Of a stretch of 64,000 nt of DNA, positions 58,895 to 64,000 are shown one piece after another. The notes beneath the pieces are model-generated. The model was not told where the DNA came from and did not search any database. It saw only the letters and a program-made list of their open reading frames with translations. The stretch comes from Tsukamurella sp040611135 (GTDB taxonomy: Bacteria; Actinomycetota; Actinomycetes; Mycobacteriales; Mycobacteriaceae). The DNA is taken from the NCBI RefSeq assembly GCF_040611135.1, contig NZ_JBEXNL010000022.1, forward strand, positions 16,985 through 80,984, given 5' to 3'. The translations under genes and the position numbers were made by a program. How positions within the stretch are numbered: the first letter of the stretch is position 1; the number at the start of each line of letters is the position of its first letter.

Positions 58895-60007
58895 TCAGCC
58901 GAGCATGCTGGCGAACGACATACCGCCCTGCACTTTTCGGCGCATCGGCTGCAGGCGCTGCGCCTCGTAGCGTCGCAGGGCGACGCGTACCTCGTCGGGG
59001 TCGTTTCCAGTCAGGGCCATTGCGGGCTTTCCGAGGTCGCCGCCGATCGCGTCGGCGATGGACGCGGCGTCGGCGCAGGCCTCGTAGTAGCCGGCACCGG
59101 TCATCGGGGACTGGGCGTGCGCGGCGTCCCCGATGATCGCCACCCGGCCGGTGACCACCGTGTCGGCGATGTACTCGGTGATCGGGGTGGCGATCACGTC
59201 GTGTTCGGCGAACGCCTTCTTGAGACCCGTTCGCCACGGCTCCGACCACTTGCGGGCACGGCGTTCCATCGTCGCGTAGACCTCATCCGGGATGGCGGTG
59301 GCGCGCGGCGTGTGCAGGACCTCGTCGCCGTCGATCGCCCCGATCTCGCGGAGCAGGTCGTTGTGGCCGGCGTCGAACCAGGCCCAGCCGTACCGCGGGA
59401 TAGTGCCGTCGCCCTGCACCATCGGGTACAGCGCGAGCAACTCCGGGCCGCCGGACTCGAAGTCGACGCGATACTTCTTCCCGTCCACCCCGGGCGGGAA
59501 GTCCGACTGGCCGAGCCACACGATGTAGCCGGCGTAGTTCGCATACGGGTGGTGGGCGGCGACGTGGCGCCGAATGACGCTGCGGTAACCGTCGGCGCCG
59601 ATCAGGACACGTGCGGTGAACCGGCGTCCGTCGCCGGTGACGGCCCAGGCGGACTCGTCGTCCTCACCGACCTCGGTGACGTCGGCGCCGTCGATGAGGG
59701 TGATCCCGGGCAGCTCTTCGGCGGTGGTACGCAGTGCGGTGTAGACGTTCCACCAGGGGTGCGGGTACGGGCCCTGCCGGAGGGAGTCCTCACCGAGGTG
59801 CTCGATGACCCGGGCGGACAGCTCGGTCCCCACGGCCAGGTCGAGGTCGGTGCGCCCCAGGCCGATGGCCACCCCGCGCTGCGTGCGGCCCTGTGTGCGT
59901 TCGAGAACCGTCACGGGACGCCCCCGCGCGGCGAGGGCGATCGCGGTGGTCAGCCCGGCGAGGGAACCGCCGACGATGAGGGTCTCGACGAAGTCTGGCT
60001 CGGACAC
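58895..60007 (-). CDS. FAD-dependent monooxygenase (PHBH-fold)
   Basis: The protein has 370 residues. The dinucleotide motif reads LIVGGSLAGLTTAIALAARG, the DG motif ARVLIGADGYRSVIR and the GD motif VAIIGDAAHAQSPMTGAGYYEA. It is a group A flavin monooxygenase of the salicylate-hydroxylase-like type. The GTG start has AAGGAG upstream. Genomic context gives no pathway, and a substrate cannot be inferred. Confidence 0.88.
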   Translation of the reverse strand: MSEPDFVETLIVGGSLAGLTTAIALAARGRPVTVLERTQGRTQRGVAIGLGRTDLDLAVGTELSARVIEHLGEDSLRQGPYPHPWWNVYTALRTTAEELPGITLIDGADVTEVGEDDESAWAVTGDGRRFTARVLIGADGYRSVIRRHVAAHHPYANYAGYIVWLGQSDFPPGVDGKKYRVDFESGGPELLALYPMVQGDGTIPRYGWAWFDAGHNDLLREIGAIDGDEVLHTPRATAIPDEVYATMERRARKWSEPWRTGLKKAFAEHDVIATPITEYIADTVVTGRVAIIGDAAHAQSPMTGAGYYEACADAASIADAIGGDLGKPAMALTGNDPDEVRVALRRYEAQRLQPMRRKVQGGMSFASMLG

Positions 60008-60125
60008 GAACTCTCCTTGACGTGAAGCGGGGACGGCGGGCGATCTCGCCGCCGGCATCCACTCTGGCGCAGATCCGTCGGAGGAAACAGGTTCGGTCCG
60101 TACCCCCTACGAGCACACCCAGCCA

Positions 60126-60250
60126 TCAGAACGAAGGCGCGTGTTCCTCACCTGTCCACGGGGTGATGAGCGCAACCCCGGAGTGGACGAAGTCCTTCGA
60201 GTTGCGCGTCGCGCTGAGCGCATCCGTCGATCGGCAGATGGCCGCAACCT
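60126..60250 (-). pseudogene. C-terminal remnant of a PIN-domain (VapC-like) toxin
   Basis: Read on the minus strand from within the ychF 3' end to a TGA at 60126, the frame encodes QVAAICRSTDALSATRNSKD, then FVHSGVALITPW. This is the C-terminal signature of PIN-domain toxins (AAICRxHGxxLATRNxKDFxGTGVxLxNPW). The N-terminal two-thirds, including the first catalytic Asp, and any antitoxin gene are absent. It is a decayed toxin-antitoxin locus, not a functional gene. Confidence 0.7.
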
Positions 60251-60253
60251 GCG

Positions 60254-61327
60254 TCAGACATTGAACCTGAACTCGACGACATCGCCGTCGCTCATGACGT
60301 AGTCCTTGCCCTCCATCCGGACCTTGCCGGCGGCCTTCGCCGCGGCCATGGTGCCGTTGGCATCGAGGTCGGCGAAGGAGACGATCTCGGCCTTGATGAA
60401 GCCCTTCTCGAAATCAGTGTGGATCACGCCGGCGGCCTTGGGGGCGGTGTCGCCCTTGCGGATCGTCCACGCGCGCGACTCCTTCGGGCCCGCGGTGAGG
60501 TAGGTCTGCAGCCCCAGGGTGTGGAAGCCGGCGCGGGCGAGCGAGTCGAGGCCCGGCTCGTCCTGGCCGATCGACTCGAGCATCTCGGCCTGGTCCTCGG
60601 GGTCGAGCTCCAGCAACTCCGACTCGATCTTCGCGTCCAAGAACACGGAATCGGCCGGCGCGACGGCGGCCGCCAGCTCCTCGCGGCGCGCGGCGTCGGT
60701 GAGCACGCCCTCGTCGGCGTTGAAGACGTAGAGGAAGGGCTTGGCGGTCATGAGGTGCAGGTCGCGGATCGGCGCGGTGTCGAAGCCGGCGGCGAACAGC
60801 GTCTTCCCGTCGGTCAGGACCGCCTCGGCGGCCTTGACGGCCTCCACCGTCTCGACCAGTTCCTTGTTCTTGCGCGCTTCCTTCTCGAGACGCGGCAGGG
60901 CCTTCTCGATGGTCTGCAGATCGGCGAGGATCAGCTCGGTGGCGACGGTCTCGATGTCGGCCAGCGGGTCGACCTTGCCCGCCACGTGCACGACGTCCTC
61001 GTCGGAGAAGACGCGCACCACCTGGCAGATCGCGTCGGCCTCGCGGATGTTGGAGAGGAACTGGTTGCCCATGCCCTCGCCCTCGGAGGCGCCCTTGACG
61101 ATGCCTGCGATGTCGACGAAGGACACCGTCGCGGGGAGGATCCGCTCGGACCCGAAGATCTCCGCGAGCCGGTTCAACCGCGGGTCGGGCAGGTTGACCA
61201 CGCCGACGTTCGGCTCGATCGTGGCGAACGGGTAGTTCGCCGCCTCCACCTCACTGTTGGTGAGGGCGTTGAACAGGGTGGACTTGCCGACGTTGGGCAG
61301 TCCGACGATTCCGAGGGTAAGGCTCAC
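60254..61327 (-). CDS. ychF: Ribosome-binding GTPase YchF/Ola1
   Basis: The protein has 357 residues. The Obg-family G1 loop is IVGLPNVGKSTLFNALTNSE at the start, with YPFATIEPNVGVV (G2), DIAGIVKGASEGEGMGNQFL (G3), the YchF-specific FVFNADE-type NKxE replacement (FLYVFNADEG), and a C-terminal TGS domain (GRRTWTIRKGD-like end, VIHTDFEKGFIKAEIVSF). It is an ATPase/GTPase of the ribosome and protein-quality system. The GTG start at 61327 precedes VSLTLGIVGLPN; a longer in-frame start exists but lacks likeness. Confidence 0.96.
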   Translation of the reverse strand: MSLTLGIVGLPNVGKSTLFNALTNSEVEAANYPFATIEPNVGVVNLPDPRLNRLAEIFGSERILPATVSFVDIAGIVKGASEGEGMGNQFLSNIREADAICQVVRVFSDEDVVHVAGKVDPLADIETVATELILADLQTIEKALPRLEKEARKNKELVETVEAVKAAEAVLTDGKTLFAAGFDTAPIRDLHLMTAKPFLYVFNADEGVLTDAARREELAAAVAPADSVFLDAKIESELLELDPEDQAEMLESIGQDEPGLDSLARAGFHTLGLQTYLTAGPKESRAWTIRKGDTAPKAAGVIHTDFEKGFIKAEIVSFADLDANGTMAAAKAAGKVRMEGKDYVMSDGDVVEFRFNV

Positions 61328-61442
61328 GGGGCCTGATTCTACGTGCCCGGATCCGGCGCGAATCCCCCGCGCCCGAGCCCCGCGGGTGACACGATGACCC
61401 TTGCGAATCACCACCGTGATTCCCGACCTTCGAGGAGGCAGC

Positions 61443-63713
61443 GTGTCAGCTCCCACCGCACCGTCGAACACGGAGACGGACGGCGACATCACCTACGTCC
61501 GCACCGACCCGTCCCTGCCACCCGTGGCGATCATCGACCGTTCGCCGATCACGACGAAGCACAAGGTGATCTTCGGCGTCATCGCGGTCATCGGCGCCGT
61601 GGCCTGGGCGATGATCGCCCTCGCCCGCGGCGAGACCGTCAACGCCGTGTGGTTCGTGCTGGCGGCCGTGTGCACCTACGTCGTGGGCTACCGCTTCTAC
61701 GCACGGCTCATCGAGCTCAAGGTCGTGCGTCCGCGCGACGACCACGCCACCCCGGCGGAGATCCTCGACAACGGCACGGACTACATGCCGACGGACCGCA
61801 GGGTCCTGTTCGGCCACCACTTCGCGGCCATCGCCGGGGCCGGGCCGCTCGTCGGCCCCGTCCTCGCGGCGCAGATGGGTTACCTGCCGGGCACGATCTG
61901 GATCATCGTCGGCGCCCTGGTCGCGGGCTGCGTCCAGGACTACCTCGTGCTGTGGATCGCGACGCGGCGCAGGGGCCGGTCGTTGGGCCAGATGATCCGC
62001 GACGAGCTCGGCGCCGTCGGCGGCGCGGCGGCGATCATCGGCATCGCCGCGATCATGACGATCCTCATCGCGGTGCTCGCGCTGGTCGTCGTGCAGGCGC
62101 TGGGCCACAGCCCGTGGGGCGTGTTCTCCATCGCAGCGACCATTCCCATCGCCCTGTTCATGGGTGTCTACCTGCGCTATCTGCGACCCGGTCGGGTGTC
62201 CGAGGTCTCGCTCATCGGCTGCGTACTGCTGCTGGCGGCGGTGATCGGCGGCCGCTACGTGGGCGAGAGCGACTGGGGTAAAGACCTGTTCACCCTGACC
62301 CCGGTCCAGCTGAGCTGGGCGATCATCATCTACGGCTTCGCGGCATCCGTGCTGCCGGTGTGGCTACTGTTGGCGCCCCGCGATTATCTCTCGACCTTCA
62401 TGAAGGTCGGCACCATCGCGCTGCTGGCCGTGGGCATCATCATCGCCCGGCCGCTCATGGAGGCCCCGGCGGTCTCCGATTTCGCCACCCGCGGCGACGG
62501 ACCCGTCTTCGCCGGCTCCCTGTTCCCGTTCCTGTTCATCACCATCGCGTGCGGCGCGCTCTCGGGCTTCCACTCCCTGGTCAGCTCCGGCACCACGCCG
62601 AAACTGCTGGAGAAGGAAGGGCAGATGCGGCTGATCGGCTACGGCGGCATGCTCACCGAGTCGTTCGTGGCGATCATGGCGCTGATCACGGCGTCGATCA
62701 TCAACCAGCACTTCTACTTCGCGATGAACGCGCCGCTCGCGAAGACCGGCGGCACCGCGGAGACCGCGGCCACCTACGTCAATTCACTGGGCCTGAGCGG
62801 TGATCCGATCACCGGGCAGCAGATCGCGCAAGCCGCCAAGGACGTCGGCGAGGAGAGCATCGTCTCCCGCACCGGCGGCGCCCCGACGCTGGCGCTCGGC
62901 ATGTCCGAGGTGCTGCACCAGGTGTTCGGCGGGTCGTCGATGAAGTCCTTCTGGTACCACTTCGCGATCATGTTCGAGGCGCTGTTCATCCTCACCACCG
63001 TCGACGCCGGCACGCGCGTCGCCCGCTTCCTCGTCTCCGACGCGCTGAGCAACCTGGGCGGCCCGTTCCAGCGGCTCAAGGACCCCAGCTGGCGGGTGGG
63101 CGCCTGGGGCGCTTCGCTGCTCGTCGTCGCGGCCTGGGGCAGCATCCTGCTGATGGGTGTCACCGATCCGCTCGGCGGCATCAACACGCTCTTCCCGCTC
63201 TTCGGCATCGCCAACCAGCTGCTCGCCGCGATGGCGCTGACCGTGGTGGTCGTGGTGGTGGTCAAGAAGGGCTACTACAAGTGGGTCTGGATACCGGCGA
63301 TCCCGCTCGTCTGGGACCTGATCATCACCATGACGGCGTCGTGGCAGAAGATCTTCAGCGCCGACCCCGCCGTGGGCTACTGGAAGCAGCACAGCAACTT
63401 CAAGGCCGCGGCCGATGCCGGCCTGCAGAAGTACGGATCCGCGAAGACGCCTGAGGCGATCGACGCGGTGGTGCGCAACACCTTCATCCAGGGCACGCTG
63501 TCGATCGTGTTCGCCATCATGGTCCTGATCGTGGTCATCATGGGCGTCTGGACGATCTACCGCACCGTATCCGGCAACGGGCGCCCGCTCACCGAGGAGG
63601 AACCGGTGCCCACCGAGCTGTTCGCCCCGAAGGGGCTCATCCCCACCGCGGCGGAGAGGAAGGTGCAGGAGCAATGGGACGCACTGGGCGTGACCCGATC
63701 ATCCGGGCACTGA
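61443..63713 (+). CDS. cstA: CstA-family carbon starvation protein (peptide/pyruvate transporter)
   Basis: The protein has 756 residues and about 16-18 transmembrane helices. Hallmarks are RRVLFGHHFAAIAGAGPLVGPVLAAQMGYLPG (quoted in part) in the second quarter, CGALSGFHSLVSSGTTPK, and TLDVDAGTRVARF-type (ILTTVDAGTRVARFLVSD). CstA proteins import peptides or pyruvate under carbon limitation. The GTG start follows GAGGAGG. It overlaps the small YbdD gene by 40 bp, its usual partner. Confidence 0.93.
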   Translation: MSAPTAPSNTETDGDITYVRTDPSLPPVAIIDRSPITTKHKVIFGVIAVIGAVAWAMIALARGETVNAVWFVLAAVCTYVVGYRFYARLIELKVVRPRDDHATPAEILDNGTDYMPTDRRVLFGHHFAAIAGAGPLVGPVLAAQMGYLPGTIWIIVGALVAGCVQDYLVLWIATRRRGRSLGQMIRDELGAVGGAAAIIGIAAIMTILIAVLALVVVQALGHSPWGVFSIAATIPIALFMGVYLRYLRPGRVSEVSLIGCVLLLAAVIGGRYVGESDWGKDLFTLTPVQLSWAIIIYGFAASVLPVWLLLAPRDYLSTFMKVGTIALLAVGIIIARPLMEAPAVSDFATRGDGPVFAGSLFPFLFITIACGALSGFHSLVSSGTTPKLLEKEGQMRLIGYGGMLTESFVAIMALITASIINQHFYFAMNAPLAKTGGTAETAATYVNSLGLSGDPITGQQIAQAAKDVGEESIVSRTGGAPTLALGMSEVLHQVFGGSSMKSFWYHFAIMFEALFILTTVDAGTRVARFLVSDALSNLGGPFQRLKDPSWRVGAWGASLLVVAAWGSILLMGVTDPLGGINTLFPLFGIANQLLAAMALTVVVVVVVKKGYYKWVWIPAIPLVWDLIITMTASWQKIFSADPAVGYWKQHSNFKAAADAGLQKYGSAKTPEAIDAVVRNTFIQGTLSIVFAIMVLIVVIMGVWTIYRTVSGNGRPLTEEEPVPTELFAPKGLIPTAAERKVQEQWDALGVTRSSGH

Positions 63714-63874
63714 AGGCGATCCGCTGGTACGTGGGATCGGTGATGGGCGACAACCACTACCAGCGGTACGTCGAGCACTGTCGGGCCACCCATCCCGGCG
63801 AGCCGGTCATGACCGAGCGGGAGTACTGGAAGGCGCGCCACGACGGCGCGACCGTCCAGGTCCGCTGCTGCTGA
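63674..63874 (+). CDS. ybdD: YbdD/YjiX (DUF466) family protein
   Basis: The protein has 66 residues: AIRWYVGSVMGDNHYQRYVEHCRATHPGEPVMTEREYW (quoted in part), matching the YbdD core, and ends in RCC. YbdD is required for function of CstA-type pyruvate transporters in E. coli. It starts inside the cstA 3' end, with AGGAG upstream. The paired overlap supports one transport unit. Confidence 0.93.
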   Translation: MGRTGRDPIIRALKAIRWYVGSVMGDNHYQRYVEHCRATHPGEPVMTEREYWKARHDGATVQVRCC

Positions 63875-63960
63875 GCGGCGCACCGACGACGGTGTCCGAA
63901 ACCCGCTAGTGGCTCGTGTTGAAAGTCTGTTGCCGATGGGTGTCGTGGGAGACTGGAGGG

Positions 63961-64000
63961 GTGCGAGCTGAACCCGTTCTGATTTCCGAGGCCGATCGAG
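63961..64000 (+). CDS. Possible 5' end of an IS630-type transposase (cut by window edge)
   Basis: Only 13 codons: GTG-initiated VRAEPVLISEADR, preceded by GGAGGG. The sequence is compatible with the start of IS630-family transposases (M/V-R-A-x-P-x-x-L-T-x-x-x-R), but this is too little to be certain. The preceding 86 bp (63875-63960) contain no gene. A terminal inverted repeat might start near 63906; it cannot be tested without the other end. Confidence 0.2.
   Translation, partial: MRAEPVLISEADR

Noticed and set aside
60008..60125. Short plus-strand frame ending in ATCVRH at about 60264 as a small gene
   Set aside because: It has no Shine-Dalgarno and overlaps the ychF end. The opposite frame matches a PIN-domain C-terminus.

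Overview
The window is about 70% GC, uses many GTG starts, and is dense with short operons joined by 4-bp ATGA/GTGA overlaps. An IdeR/DtxR-type iron box, a PimE-like GT87 mannosyltransferase, a WS/DGAT-like acyltransferase and a mycothiol-isomerase-fold protein point to a mycolic-acid actinobacterium (Mycobacteriales, plausibly Tsukamurella/Gordonia-like). The genus is inference. No prophage, CRISPR array, rRNA or replication origin was seen. The only hint of a mobile element is a possible transposase start at the last 40 bases.

Layout. 1-3500: 5' end of typA/bipA, a tiny iron-box-controlled Cys-rich protein, a TetR regulator coupled to an aldo/keto reductase, and a CDF cation exporter. 3515-10609: a minus-strand run of a GT87 mannosyltransferase, a thiamine ABC transporter (thiB-thiP-thiQ) and a GMC oxidoreductase. 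10667-13173: a CPBP protease, a 530-bp non-coding interval full of small repeats, and an MFS transporter divergent from a LacI regulator with an operator between them. 14198-18893: a coupled operon of glucan phosphorylase, ROK kinase and WS/DGAT-like acyltransferase. 19780-20304: a decayed MFS/regulator locus. 20288-26188: a valine/isobutyrate catabolic operon (mmsA, acyl-CoA dehydrogenase, mmsB, MarR) divergent from an acyl-CoA synthetase over a perfect 18-bp palindrome. 26238-28047: a TetR-monooxygenase pair with a perfect operator.

The most coherent system lies at 29513-39148. It is a complete selenocysteine cassette: tRNA-Sec (UCA anticodon), selA, selB and selD, beside a three-subunit formate dehydrogenase (fdhA, fdhB, NrfD-like). 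The catalytic subunit is read through an in-frame UGA followed by a convincing bacterial SECIS hairpin. Only the molybdenum-cofactor and FdhD accessory functions are missing from the window.

39201-63874 is mostly small housekeeping and stress functions: HAD phosphatase, thioesterase, ferredoxin reductase, a panE-SDR pair with divergent TetR, a Clp-N/HTH protein, an ECF42-type sigma factor with its DGPF partner, DJ-1 with divergent MarR, peroxiredoxin-GNAT, VOC proteins, an AcuI-type oxidoreductase, a DHA2 exporter and YchF. It ends with cstA-ybdD, a peptide/pyruvate uptake pair. A PIN-toxin C-terminal remnant sits just behind ychF.

Across the whole window the nonamer GCACCGTCG (or its complement) recurs roughly 55-60 times by hand count, far above composition expectation and in both orientations. 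It sometimes forms inverted pairs that look like hairpins.
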